Below, piece by piece: positions 31,043-39,269 of a stretch of DNA of 46,951 nucleotides. The stretch lies in contig JAFWAE010000024.1 in assembly GCA_017507855.1 (NCBI GenBank), positions 1 through 46,951 of the forward strand, given 5' to 3'. Position 1 is the stretch's first letter. Each line of letters opens with the position of its first letter. Source of the DNA: Clostridia bacterium (GTDB lineage: Bacteria; Bacillota; Clostridia; Oscillospirales; RGIG5554). A model generated the notes under the pieces. That model was not told the origin of the DNA and made no database searches. It saw only the letters and a list, made by a program, of their open reading frames with translations. The position numbers were made by a program, and so were the translations under genes.

Positions 31043-32086
31043 TCAGGAGGGCTTCTCCGCTTCCGTGAGTTCAGCGTACTCGTGCCATTGCTCAAAACCC
31101 GCCTCCTTGCGGCGGTCGGGCAGGGAAAAGGTCTGCCGCAGCCATTGCCCCAGCCATTGGGAAAGCTTGGAGGCCCCGTAAAAATTCAGGTGGCCTTCAT
31201 CCATCAGGTCTCCCGGCCAGACCAAGCCGGCCTCCTGCTTGAGCAGGTCACAGCTTAAGAAGGTGACGTGACTGTGCTTTTGGGCCAGATCCGAAAGGGT
31301 GTTGTAGATCTGCTCGGGCACGGCGGACCATTGGCGAAATTCTACCCCGGCGCGGTAACGGTACATATACGGGGTGCACACCAGCACCAGCTCCATGCCC
31401 TCCTCTTGGCAAAGGGATACGATCTTGTCCAGATAGGTTTGGTTTTTGGCCGTCAGCGGTGCGCGTTCCTGAGAAACGGGGTTTTCGTACAGCGGGCCGT
31501 CATACACCTGTTGGGTCAGGTAATAGCCCCGTCGGGTGGGATCGAAATGGGCGGAAAGATCGGGGTTGAGGTTTTGGAGCGACAAACTGCCCAAACGGTC
31601 CAAATAGCGGAAGAAAGGGAACACGTAGCTCAGCAGGGGCTCGCCGATATCCGAGGCCCGTGCCGCCCCCAGCTTGCGGGGGGAAAGCTTCATGCAGTCG
31701 ATAGACATGCGGGTGTAGGTGGGGGTGACGCTGTCATCCAGGTAGCAGGCAAAAAAGGCGTCCAGCACCACGGCCTTGGGCCGCTGGGTCTGCAGGGCCT
31801 CCAGCAGGTAATAGTAGGTGATCCAAAGGGGCTGGCTGGGTTGGGCCAATACGTAGCCCGTAAAACCGAAATCACGCCACATTTGGATGGGGTTATAGGC
31901 GTAATAGGTGTGGCTTGCCCCCAAAAACAGCACGTCCAGCGTGTTTTTCGGCAGGGCGTAAAAATCTTGCATCAGCGCCCAGGCACCCGCCTTGGGCACC
32001 AGCGCCTGTCCCAGCACGGTCACAGCCGTGGCCAGCAGCAAGACCAGCACCGTCACCGCGATGATCCATCTCACTTTTTTCTTCAC
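31043..32086 (-). CDS. SGNH/GDSL-like membrane-anchored hydrolase
   Basis: A 347-aa protein with an N-terminal membrane helix (about 7-27) and an SGNH-type esterase fold. The Ser block is FLGASHTYYAYNP (Ser about 56), and the C-terminal Asp/His block is DEGHLNFYGASKLS. The layout recalls DltD- and AlgX/PatB-type wall-modifying acyl transferases or esterases, which act outside the membrane; substrate unknown. The start is GTG 32086. It lies back to back with the ThyX-like gene and CotH cluster and might modify the same surface material, though this is inference. Its ribosome site lies in a hairpin loop. Confidence 0.75.
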   Translation of the reverse strand: MKKKVRWIIAVTVLVLLLATAVTVLGQALVPKAGAWALMQDFYALPKNTLDVLFLGASHTYYAYNPIQMWRDFGFTGYVLAQPSQPLWITYYYLLEALQTQRPKAVVLDAFFACYLDDSVTPTYTRMSIDCMKLSPRKLGAARASDIGEPLLSYVFPFFRYLDRLGSLSLQNLNPDLSAHFDPTRRGYYLTQQVYDGPLYENPVSQERAPLTAKNQTYLDKIVSLCQEEGMELVLVCTPYMYRYRAGVEFRQWSAVPEQIYNTLSDLAQKHSHVTFLSCDLLKQEAGLVWPGDLMDEGHLNFYGASKLSQWLGQWLRQTFSLPDRRKEAGFEQWHEYAELTEAEKPS

Positions 32087-32092
32087 GAAAAG

Positions 32093-32128
32093 CGAACCTC
32101 CTTCGGTTCGGCCGCACCCAAGGGTGCT
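32093..32128 (-). promoter_or_regulatory. Leader hairpins, one holding the ribosome site in its loop
   Basis: On the minus strand CGAACC-GAAGGA-GGTTCG (32093-32110) displays the SD bases AAGGAGG across loop and stem. Just upstream GCACCC-TT-GGGTGC (minus strand, around 32115-32128) is near the RNA start. Confidence 0.4.
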
Positions 32129-32138
32129 TTTTTCTTTT

Positions 32139-32168
32139 ATTATACCAAAAAAAGTGACGGAAAGTCAA
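32139..32168 (-). promoter_or_regulatory. Sigma-A promoter of the SGNH hydrolase gene
   Basis: Minus strand: TTGACT (32163-32168), 18-bp spacer, TATAAT (32139-32144) with TGG as extended -10. It is divergent from the promoter at 32187-32215. Confidence 0.7.
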
Positions 32169-32186
32169 TTGTGTAGAAAATAATGG

Positions 32187-32215
32187 TTGCTTTTTGCCGC
32201 ATTTATTTGTATAAT
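32187..32215 (+). promoter_or_regulatory. Sigma-A promoter of the ThyX-like gene
   Basis: TTGCTT (32187-32192), 17-bp spacer, TATAAT (32210-32215), 65 nt before the ATG; may also serve the CotH cluster behind it. Confidence 0.7.
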
Positions 32216-32280
32216 AGGAAAAAGAGAAAACGGAACCCGCTTTTGCGGCGGGTAAACCCCTGTGCAACGGAGGAAGATAT

Positions 32281-32907
32281 ATGCTTAAGGCCGAAAAGAT
32301 CTGCGTGATGAATTTTGAAAACGCCATTCGCGGGGCGCGAAACCCCATGAACAGCTGGGCCCGTTCCGACAGCTATACCGACGAAAGCGGCCGCTTTGTC
32401 ATGGGCGAAAACGATCTTTCCCTGGCCTCCCGCCTTTGTGCGGCGGGCAGTGATCACCGCAAGTTTTTGCGCCAGATCTTCGTCAGTGTGGACATTACCG
32501 CGCCGCTGTATTGGTGGAAGGAGTTTGATACCTACAAGGTAGCCACCGTGGCCAATTCCACCAGCACCATGCACCGCCTGGCCTCTGCGCCCATTACCGA
32601 AGGGGATTTCAGCTGCGAGCGCATGAACGAGCAGGCTTTGGCCTGCCTGCGCCAAACGGTGGCCTGTTTGGAGCAGCTTCGTCAGGAATATATGGAGAGC
32701 AAGGATAAGGCGGTGTGGTACAGCCTTATTCAGTTGCTTCCCTCCTCCTATCACCAGCTTCGCACCTGCACCATGAATTACGAGACCCTGGGTAATATCT
32801 ACCGCTCCCGCAAGGATCACAAGCTGGACGAGTGGCACGTGTTCTGCGATGCTATCCGCAGCTTGCCCTACGCCAAAGAGCTGATCCTGTTTTCCGATCT
32901 GAAATAA
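32281..32907 (+). CDS. Conserved protein, possibly ThyX-like (thymidylate synthase superfamily)
   Basis: A 208-aa soluble protein starting at ATG 32281. I recognise it as a type common in Firmicutes and some phages, usually annotated as hypothetical. The segments RQIFVSVDITAPLYWWKEFD, STSTMHRL, SYHQLRTCTMNYETL and RKDHKLDEWHVFCD are its hallmarks. It vaguely resembles FAD-dependent thymidylate synthase (ThyX) in its helical layout and an HR-containing block, but the canonical ThyX RHRxxSxNExSxRY motif is not visible, so enzymatic activity is doubtful. It has its own promoter and is 48 nt ahead of the CotH-VTC-DUF4956 cluster. Confidence 0.5.
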   Translation: MLKAEKICVMNFENAIRGARNPMNSWARSDSYTDESGRFVMGENDLSLASRLCAAGSDHRKFLRQIFVSVDITAPLYWWKEFDTYKVATVANSTSTMHRLASAPITEGDFSCERMNEQALACLRQTVACLEQLRQEYMESKDKAVWYSLIQLLPSSYHQLRTCTMNYETLGNIYRSRKDHKLDEWHVFCDAIRSLPYAKELILFSDLK

Positions 32908-32955
32908 AGTTTGCCCCCATCTTTTCCGCAGACCTGCGGAGAAAGGAGCATACCT

Positions 32956-35754
32956 GTGAAAAAGAAGATCTTTTGGAGTGCGGCTTTGGCCACCGTGCTG
33001 TTGCTTTTGGCGGCAACGGGAGGGCTGTACGCCGCTTCCCGCCCGTCACAGGCCCCTGCCGTCACGGCAGGGCAGCCAAGCCCCTCCTATTACGAAAGCC
33101 CCTATTATACCGCCGACGACCTGGTGCGCTTTTCCCATGCTCCCGGTTTTTACGAGAAAAGCTTTGGCCTGTCCATGACCCTGGCGGAAGGGCTGGAGGA
33201 GGCTGAGGGATACCACATCCGCTATACCCTGGACGGCAATCTGCCCGCCCTCTCCCGTGCCGAAGTGTACCGTGCCCCCTTCCTCGTCGGCCACGAAGCC
33301 CAAACGGACAAGGAGGTCCGCTGTACGGTGGTGCGCGCCCAGGCCTTTCGGGGAGACCGCCCCTGTGGCCGCGTGGTGACGGCCTCCTACTTCTTTGCCG
33401 AGGAGGAGGCACGTTCGCAGCTGATGTTCATTTCCGTGGTCAGCGACGAAAAGAGCCTGTACGATTACGAAACGGGTATTTTGGTGGGCGGCAAGATCAA
33501 GGACGCTTACGTGGCCGCCAACCCCGGTGTCAACTACGTGGCGGGGATGCCCGCCAACTTTTCCCAGCGCGGCAACGCGTGGGAGCGCCCCGCTCACGTG
33601 GAATTTTTTGAGGACGGAGTACTGGCCGAGGCACAGAATATGGGCCTGCGGGTATTCGGCGGAGCTTCCCGCTGGATGGATTACAAGCCCCTGCGCGTGT
33701 TTTCACGCAGGGAATATGAGACCCTGACGGGCAAATTCCATTACGACTTTTTCAAGGGAAGGGCCGTCAGCGTGGTGGATAACCGCCGCATCAATTCCTT
33801 CGACATTTTGTCCTTCCGCTATGGAAGCGGGGACTTTTACCAGACCCGTATGCGGGACGAGACGATGGCCTGTATCGCTTCCCAATTGGGAGACGTGGCC
33901 ACCCACCGTACCCGTGCGGCCGTGCTTTTCCTTAACGGGCAGTACTATACCGTCTGTCAGATCCACGAGACCTATGACCGCGACTATATCCAGCAGACCT
34001 ATTCCTTGCCCGACGACAATGTGTCCATCCTGGACGGGGCAGAGATCAGCCAGGCCCTGGATCTGGGCGACCCCGCCAGCGTTCCCATGTGGCACGACAT
34101 GCAGGCCATCGCTCGCACGTCCGGCCCGCTGACGGAGGAAGAGATCGCCTATTTTGAGGATCGGATCGATTTCGACAACCTGTTCCAGTATTACGCCGCC
34201 GAGATCTATTTTGCCAATTTGGACTGGCCCTCCAACAACTATAAGGTCTGGCGCTACAATGCGGACATCGTTCCCGGCGCCCCCCTTTCGTATACCGACG
34301 GGCGCTTCCGTTTTATGCTGTACGACCTGGAATTCGGCTTGGGCATGCACTATGCCTACGATTCCGATTTTCTGGGGATGATCGTCAACGGTCCCAAGCT
34401 GGCCCACGTGGATTTTGACGCCAACATCCTTTTCCCCAAGCTCATGCGCACGCCCAAATTCCGCGCCATGTTTCTGACGCGCTTTTACGACTACCTGAAC
34501 ACGGTCTTTTCCGAGGAGCACGTGGTCAGCGTGATCAATTTCAAGCAGCTGGAGATCGCTCCCGAAATGCCCTATATGCTGGGCATCTCCGGGCTGGGGA
34601 CCTTGGAGCGCTGGGACAGCTTCTGCCAGCATATGCGCAATTTCGCCGCCAACCGCAAGACCCATCTGTATGCCCAAATGAAGACCCACCTGGGAGCACA
34701 GAAGCCCTACGAGCTGACCGTGACCGTAGGGGAGGGAGGATCCGTGCAGCTCAACACCTTGACCCTGCGCAACGAAACGGAGTGGAAGGGCACCTATTAC
34801 ACACCGGTGCTGTGCACCCTTAACGCCGTGGCAGACAAGGGGTACCGCCTGGCCTATTGGACGGTCAACGGGGCGAAGTCTGAAGTGCCGGCTCTGTACC
34901 TGGATCAGGACGCCACGGTGGAGGCTGTGTTCGTGCCCGACGAAAGCGCCCCCGCTTCTCTTTGCATCAACGAGATCTACGCCGACGGCCGAGACGGCAA
35001 CTGGATCGAGCTTTACAACCCCACCTCAAAACCCGTGTATCTGGGCAATTACTCCCTGTCCGACAACGGGGAAAACCCCCTCAAATACGTGTTCGGCAGT
35101 CAGGTGTACGTGCCCGCCAAGGGGCATCTGACCGTCTGGTGCGACCGCAAGGACGCTCAAGCCCACGGGGGCATCAGCTGCGGCTTTTCCCTGGCTGACG
35201 GGGAAACGCTGTACCTGTGCCGCGACAGCGTGGTGGTGGACAGCCTGCCCATTCCCCGAATGACGGAGGGGGAGGCTTACGGCCGCTATCCCGACGGGCA
35301 GGAGCCGATGTACCTGCAGGTTCCCACCCCCACCGCCGCCAACGTGAAGGGGACCCTGGGGGCCACGGCACAGCCCTATATGTATAACCGCCTGCTGATC
35401 AACGGAAGTCTGTTGGAGGAAGGGGTGTTGGTGCGTGACGGGCAATGGCTCGTTCCCCTTACGAGCGTGGGCAAGGCGTTGGGCTTTACCGTAGAAGAGG
35501 ACGAAACGGGCGGCAATTTCCGCATCCGCGGGCAGGGCTATGCGTTTACCGCGGGCAGCACCGCCGTGGAGCGCCGGGACTACACCATGCGCGACGGTAA
35601 GGTCAGCTATCGATCCCGCGCGCTGACCTCCTCTGTAGCCGCCGAAAGGGTGAACGGAAAGCTGTACGTACCCTTGCATTACTTTTTGATCCTGGCCGAG
35701 GGCCATATTTACGAGCAGAAGGAGCTGCACAGTTTGGTGGTGAGCTTAACATGA
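32956..35754 (+). CDS. CotH-kinase family surface protein (multi-domain)
   Basis: A 932-aa exported protein; start GTG 32956 behind GAAAGGAG. Order: membrane/signal segment (about 5-25); CHB_HEX_C-like beta domain (about 75-145, RYTLDGNLPALS); CotH kinase-like domain (about 150-580) with the metal-binding YDLEFGLGMHY in place of the usual DxDFGFG; an InlB_B-like repeat (about 583-661, ADKGYRLAYWTVNG); a lamin-tail domain (about 668-798, INEIYADGRDGNWIELYN); and a C-terminal copper-amine-oxidase-N-like domain (about 810-932). CotH of B. subtilis phosphorylates spore coat proteins, related to Fam20C. Here it overlaps a VTC gene by 4 nt and probably acts on the cell surface. Confidence 0.85.
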   Translation: MKKKIFWSAALATVLLLLAATGGLYAASRPSQAPAVTAGQPSPSYYESPYYTADDLVRFSHAPGFYEKSFGLSMTLAEGLEEAEGYHIRYTLDGNLPALSRAEVYRAPFLVGHEAQTDKEVRCTVVRAQAFRGDRPCGRVVTASYFFAEEEARSQLMFISVVSDEKSLYDYETGILVGGKIKDAYVAANPGVNYVAGMPANFSQRGNAWERPAHVEFFEDGVLAEAQNMGLRVFGGASRWMDYKPLRVFSRREYETLTGKFHYDFFKGRAVSVVDNRRINSFDILSFRYGSGDFYQTRMRDETMACIASQLGDVATHRTRAAVLFLNGQYYTVCQIHETYDRDYIQQTYSLPDDNVSILDGAEISQALDLGDPASVPMWHDMQAIARTSGPLTEEEIAYFEDRIDFDNLFQYYAAEIYFANLDWPSNNYKVWRYNADIVPGAPLSYTDGRFRFMLYDLEFGLGMHYAYDSDFLGMIVNGPKLAHVDFDANILFPKLMRTPKFRAMFLTRFYDYLNTVFSEEHVVSVINFKQLEIAPEMPYMLGISGLGTLERWDSFCQHMRNFAANRKTHLYAQMKTHLGAQKPYELTVTVGEGGSVQLNTLTLRNETEWKGTYYTPVLCTLNAVADKGYRLAYWTVNGAKSEVPALYLDQDATVEAVFVPDESAPASLCINEIYADGRDGNWIELYNPTSKPVYLGNYSLSDNGENPLKYVFGSQVYVPAKGHLTVWCDRKDAQAHGGISCGFSLADGETLYLCRDSVVVDSLPIPRMTEGEAYGRYPDGQEPMYLQVPTPTAANVKGTLGATAQPYMYNRLLINGSLLEEGVLVRDGQWLVPLTSVGKALGFTVEEDETGGNFRIRGQGYAFTAGSTAVERRDYTMRDGKVSYRSRALTSSVAAERVNGKLYVPLHYFLILAEGHIYEQKELHSLVVSLT

Positions 35755-36485
35755 ACAGCCAACAACCCGTTTGGAGGCACGAGATCAAATACCTGATCTC
35801 TCCGCAGCAGGCCGCCTTGCTGGAGGCTCGCTTGAAGGGAACCCTTCAGGCAGATAGCCATGCAGGCTCCGACGGGTACGACATCCGCAGTATCTATTTC
35901 GACGATCTGCAGGACAGCGGCCTGGAGGAAAAGGAGGGAGGCATGTTTGAACGAGCCAAGTACCGCATCCGCCTCTATAACCGCGATCCTTCCTTCATTC
36001 GGTTTGAGAAAAAGCAAAAGCAGGGGCGCTTGTCCTCCAAGCTGTCCTTGCCCCTAAGGGAAGAGCAGGCGCGGGATGTTTTACAGGGACAATACGCCTT
36101 CCTTGCTCAAAGCGGACCGTTGGGGGAGGAGCTGTACCGCCTCTTCCGCACCCAAGGCCTGCACCCCAAGGTCACGGTGGATTATCACCGCAAGGCCTAC
36201 GTGTACCCGTTTTCACGGGTGCGCATCACCCTGGACAGCGCCGTTTCCGCTTCGCCTGCCATCGCGTTGACCGAAGCCCGCCTGCCCTTTATGCCCGTGC
36301 TGGAGGGCGGGGGGCTGGTGGCAGAGGTCAAGTTTGACGGGCAGCTGCCCCCGGCCTTACAGGCCCTTTTCCGCGGTCTGCATCTGCAGCAGACAGCCTA
36401 TTCCAAGTATCTGCTTTGTCGGCAGGCTTTAGATCCTGCCTTCACATACGGCAATCTGATCCCCCATATCGGAAGGAGTTTGTAA
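35751..36485 (+). CDS. VTC-domain polyphosphate polymerase-like protein
   Basis: A 244-aa cytoplasmic VTC-domain protein. Motifs of the tunnel-fold family are RHEIKYLIS, IRSIYFDD, KYRIRLYN, FEKKQKQGRLSSK, VTVDYHRKAY, and AEVKFDGQLPP, including the basic and acidic residues used for ATP and polyphosphate binding. In yeast, VTC makes polyphosphate from ATP while translocating it; bacterial relatives are little studied. It overlaps the CotH gene by 4 nt (ATGA) and is 1 nt from the DUF4956 gene, so the three are made together. Confidence 0.88.
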   Translation: MNSQQPVWRHEIKYLISPQQAALLEARLKGTLQADSHAGSDGYDIRSIYFDDLQDSGLEEKEGGMFERAKYRIRLYNRDPSFIRFEKKQKQGRLSSKLSLPLREEQARDVLQGQYAFLAQSGPLGEELYRLFRTQGLHPKVTVDYHRKAYVYPFSRVRITLDSAVSASPAIALTEARLPFMPVLEGGGLVAEVKFDGQLPPALQALFRGLHLQQTAYSKYLLCRQALDPAFTYGNLIPHIGRSL

Positions 36486-36486
36486 C

Positions 36487-37149
36487 ATGAACAGTTTATT
36501 GGCAGTTTCTTTTGTAGACGTGATCCGCAACGGGATCCTCAACGTACCCGCCATGGAAAACAAAGCCGTCGGCGAGGTGGCGGTGGTCATGCTTTGGGCC
36601 TTGGTCATGGCCGTGCTGATCTTTATTACCTACCGCATCTTTGCCCGCAACGCCGTGTACGACAAGGGCTTTGCCGTCAGCGTGGGTGTGATGGCCGTGC
36701 TGACCGCCATGATCATTACCACCATTACCTCCAACCTGACGCTGTCGTTGGGCATGGTGGGCGCCTTGTCCATCGTGCGCTACCGCACGGCCGTCAAATC
36801 CTCTTTGGACCTAGTCTTTATGTTCTGGAGCGTGTGCGTGGGCATTATGGTGGGCGCCGGTTTCTACGTGTACGCCCTGCTGGGATCGGCCGTGGTGGTG
36901 GTTTTGCTGGTGCTTCTCAACCTCTTCAAACCCCTGGGCAGTGCCACTGTCATCTCCCTGCGCATGGAAAAAAGGGCAGAGGCCGCCGTGAAGGAAAAGT
37001 TGGCCTCCCTGCGCTATACCGTGGCCTCCAAGACCGTGTACGACGGCGTGACCGAGCTGATGGTCAGCGTGCGCAAGGCTGACGACGGGCTGGTAGACGA
37101 GCTGGCCGCCGTGGAGGGCGTGACCAACGTCATGCTCATGCGTCAATAA
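36487..37149 (+). CDS. DUF4956 membrane protein
   Basis: A 220-aa protein with about three to four membrane helices (about 32-52, 60-80, 108-140) and a soluble C-terminal ferredoxin-like domain. The hallmark SLGMVGALSIVRYRTAVK is present. DUF4956 proteins are routinely found beside VTC and CotH genes, and the membrane part could be the channel or anchor for the VTC enzyme; no activity has been proven to my knowledge. Start ATG 36487 after GGAAGGAG. It ends before a terminator shared with rpmB. Confidence 0.88.
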   Translation: MNSLLAVSFVDVIRNGILNVPAMENKAVGEVAVVMLWALVMAVLIFITYRIFARNAVYDKGFAVSVGVMAVLTAMIITTITSNLTLSLGMVGALSIVRYRTAVKSSLDLVFMFWSVCVGIMVGAGFYVYALLGSAVVVVLLVLLNLFKPLGSATVISLRMEKRAEAAVKEKLASLRYTVASKTVYDGVTELMVSVRKADDGLVDELAAVEGVTNVMLMRQ

Positions 37150-37160
37150 AACCAAAACAG

Positions 37161-37198
37161 AAAGCCGCTCCCCAATGGGGAACGGCTTTTCGTTTGTT
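37161..37198. terminator. Terminator between DUF4956 gene and rpmB
   Basis: AAAGCCGCTCCCC (37161-37173) pairs with GGGGAACGGCTTT (37177-37189), with one C-A mismatch. T-rich DNA follows in both directions. Confidence 0.75.
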
Positions 37199-37209
37199 TG
37201 TTCTGAAAC

Positions 37210-37395
37210 TCAGACGCGCTCGACTTTGCCGGAACGCAGGCAACGGGTGCAGGCATACACCGTTTTGGGCGTGCCGTTGACCTTTGCATGGACCTTGCGA
37301 ATGTTGGCGCCGAAGGGGCGGCAGGATCTTCTGTGAGAGTGGGAAACATTCTCGCCGAAGGTAACGCCCTTCCCGCAAATGCAGCATTTTGCCAT
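37210..37395 (-). CDS. rpmB: Ribosomal protein bL28
   Basis: A 61-aa ribosomal protein of the large subunit with two CxxC pairs (MAKCCICGKG and YACTRCLRSG), the zinc-ribbon-carrying type. The start ATG 37395 follows GGAGG; the upstream-extended reading to 37479 crosses the promoter. It stands alone and is transcribed opposite to hprK. Confidence 0.95.
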   Translation of the reverse strand: MAKCCICGKGVTFGENVSHSHRRSCRPFGANIRKVHAKVNGTPKTVYACTRCLRSGKVERV

Positions 37396-37450
37396 TTTAA
37401 AAACACCTCCAAAAGCGTTGGCTGATAAGTTCAAACCTCTAACTTGCAAC

Positions 37451-37479
37451 ATTATAACAAAGAATTTTAAAAAAAGCAA
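37451..37479 (-). promoter_or_regulatory. Sigma-A promoter of rpmB
   Basis: Minus strand: TTGCTT (37474-37479), 17-bp spacer, TATAAT (37451-37456). Confidence 0.75.
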
Positions 37480-37497
37480 GCATAATTTGATTTTTTC

Positions 37498-37526
37498 TTG
37501 ATGTTTTTCTTGAAATGGTGTATAAT
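37498..37526 (+). promoter_or_regulatory. Sigma-A promoter of hprK
   Basis: TTGATG (37498-37503), 17-bp spacer, TATAAT (37521-37526). It may drive the long operon-like run through rarA. Confidence 0.7.
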
Positions 37527-37581
37527 GTGATAAATCTCGGCAATCAGATTTCTTTTTAAAGGAAAAAAGGAGGCTTGCCCT

Positions 37582-38541
37582 ATGCAGGATTCTTCCACGA
37601 AAGCAACCTTGAAGCAGGCGTTTGAAGGCTTGCAGCTGACCCCCGTTTGCGCCGCAGACGGCTGGGAGAAGATCACGGTGGAGATCAAGGACGTCAATCG
37701 CCCCGGTCTGGCCTTAACGGGCTTTTTCGGCAATTTTCAACCCAAGCGCATCCAGATCTGCGGCATGGCTGAAAATTCTTACCTCAACGCCCTGACCGCC
37801 GAGGAACGGATGGAGCGCTTGGACCAGCTGTTCAGCCGCAAATTCCCCGCTATGGTGGTCACCACGGGTCTGCCCGTATTCGAAGAAATGCGCGTTGCCG
37901 CGGAAAAATATCACATTCCCGTGTTTACCACCGAAAGCGAGACGTCGGCCTTCATGGCGGACCTGATCTCGGTGCTGAGCGTGCGCCTGGCCCCCATGAT
38001 CGCCATTCACGGCGTGCTGGTGGAGGTGTACGGCGAAGGGATCCTGTTGCTGGGGGACAGCGGCATCGGGAAAAGCGAAACGGCCATGGAGTTGATCAAG
38101 CGCGGCCACCGCCTCATTGCGGATGATTCCGTAGAGCTGAGGCGCGTGTCCAACCGCACGCTGGTGGGCACCTCTCCCGAGGTCATCCGCCACTATATCG
38201 AGCTGCGGGGCATCGGCATCGTGGACGTGCGCCGTATTTTCGGTATGGGCTCCATCAAGGCCAGCGAAAAGATCGACCTGATCATTCGCATGGAACAGTG
38301 GCAGGCGGGCAAGACCTACGAACGGTTGGGCATGGATAACGAGACCCACGAGCTGTTGGGCCTGCATATTCCTGCCGTGACCATCCCCGTGCGCCCCGGC
38401 CGTAACCTGGCCATCATCATCGAGGTGGCGGCCATGAACAACCGTCAGAAAAAAATGGGCTACAACGCCGCCGCAGAGTTGCAGGAGCGTCTTACGCGCC
38501 TGGCCATGGGTGGCCTTGACTCTGAAGATACGAACCTGTAA
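37582..38541 (+). CDS. hprK: HPr kinase/phosphorylase
   Basis: A 319-aa bifunctional enzyme that phosphorylates Ser46 of HPr and reverses it, the sensor step of carbon catabolite repression in Firmicutes. The Walker A is GDSGIGKSE and the following IADDSVELR and HrpK signature RGIGIVDVRRIFG are intact, as is the C-terminal RPGRNLAIIIEVAAMNNR. The N-terminal 130 residues form the other domain. Start ATG 37582 after AAAGGAGG. No HPr gene is near. A DivIVA-like gene follows 25 nt later, and the carbohydrate genes elsewhere in the window would be its regulatory clients. Confidence 0.97.
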   Translation: MQDSSTKATLKQAFEGLQLTPVCAADGWEKITVEIKDVNRPGLALTGFFGNFQPKRIQICGMAENSYLNALTAEERMERLDQLFSRKFPAMVVTTGLPVFEEMRVAAEKYHIPVFTTESETSAFMADLISVLSVRLAPMIAIHGVLVEVYGEGILLLGDSGIGKSETAMELIKRGHRLIADDSVELRRVSNRTLVGTSPEVIRHYIELRGIGIVDVRRIFGMGSIKASEKIDLIIRMEQWQAGKTYERLGMDNETHELLGLHIPAVTIPVRPGRNLAIIIEVAAMNNRQKKMGYNAAAELQERLTRLAMGGLDSEDTNL

Positions 38542-38566
38542 AGAAATATATAAGGGGCTGTTCACC

Positions 38567-39217
38567 ATGAAAGAAGAAAAAATGTTTCGCACCCGTACGC
38601 GGGGCTTTTGTAAAGAAGACGTCAACGAATACGTGGTCCGCATGAACGAGGAGATCCAACGTCTGCAGCAGGAAGGTGCCCGTCGTGAGGCGGCGCTGGA
38701 GGCGCAGAAGGAGGAGGCCCTGCAGGAGTGCCGCCGTTTGCAGGCGGAAAACGAGTTGCTGGCCAATACCGGCCGGGAAATGGAAGGGCATAACCAACGC
38801 CTGGGCAGCCTGGAGATCCAGCTGGCAGAGCTGCAGCAGCAGCTTCAGCGCGAGCGGGAGGAGTTTGCCCACCGCGAGGCTACGCTGAACGTGGAGCTGG
38901 AAAGCTTGCGCCAAGGTATGCAGCAGGCCCGCGGGGAAGCCGAGCTTTTGCGGGATAAGGCCGCCCGTTACGACGCTTCCTGCGCCGAAGTGGGGGATAT
39001 CGTGCTCAACGCCCGCAAGCAAAGCGATGCGCTTATTGCCGAAGCGGGCGAGCGTGCCGCCGCCGTGATGGAGGGGGCCAAGGCCCGCGCCGCCGCCGTT
39101 AGCGGCCGCATTGCCGCCCTGACCTCTGCTTTGGAGGAGGTGCAGGGCCAGCTGCAATCCCTGACCCAAACCGTGTACGAAATGGCTGCCGAGGGCAACG
39201 AGCTGACCCGCGCGTAA
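38567..39217 (+). CDS. DivIVA-domain coiled-coil protein
   Basis: A 216-aa protein with an N-terminal DivIVA-type membrane-curvature motif (FRTRTRGFCKEDVNEYVVRM) followed by long coiled coils (about 35-125 and 160-205), rich in Q, E and A. DivIVA/GpsB proteins gather at cell poles and division sites, recruiting partners. It is shorter than a usual DivIVA and may be a polar or division adaptor. Start ATG 38567 (AAGGGG upstream); the reading that opens at 38510 overlaps hprK. Confidence 0.75.
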   Translation: MKEEKMFRTRTRGFCKEDVNEYVVRMNEEIQRLQQEGARREAALEAQKEEALQECRRLQAENELLANTGREMEGHNQRLGSLEIQLAELQQQLQREREEFAHREATLNVELESLRQGMQQARGEAELLRDKAARYDASCAEVGDIVLNARKQSDALIAEAGERAAAVMEGAKARAAAVSGRIAALTSALEEVQGQLQSLTQTVYEMAAEGNELTRA

Positions 39218-39269
39218 CCCTCTTTGCTTAAAATGACCGAACGACAAAAAGGGGAGGAGGTCCTTGGCC

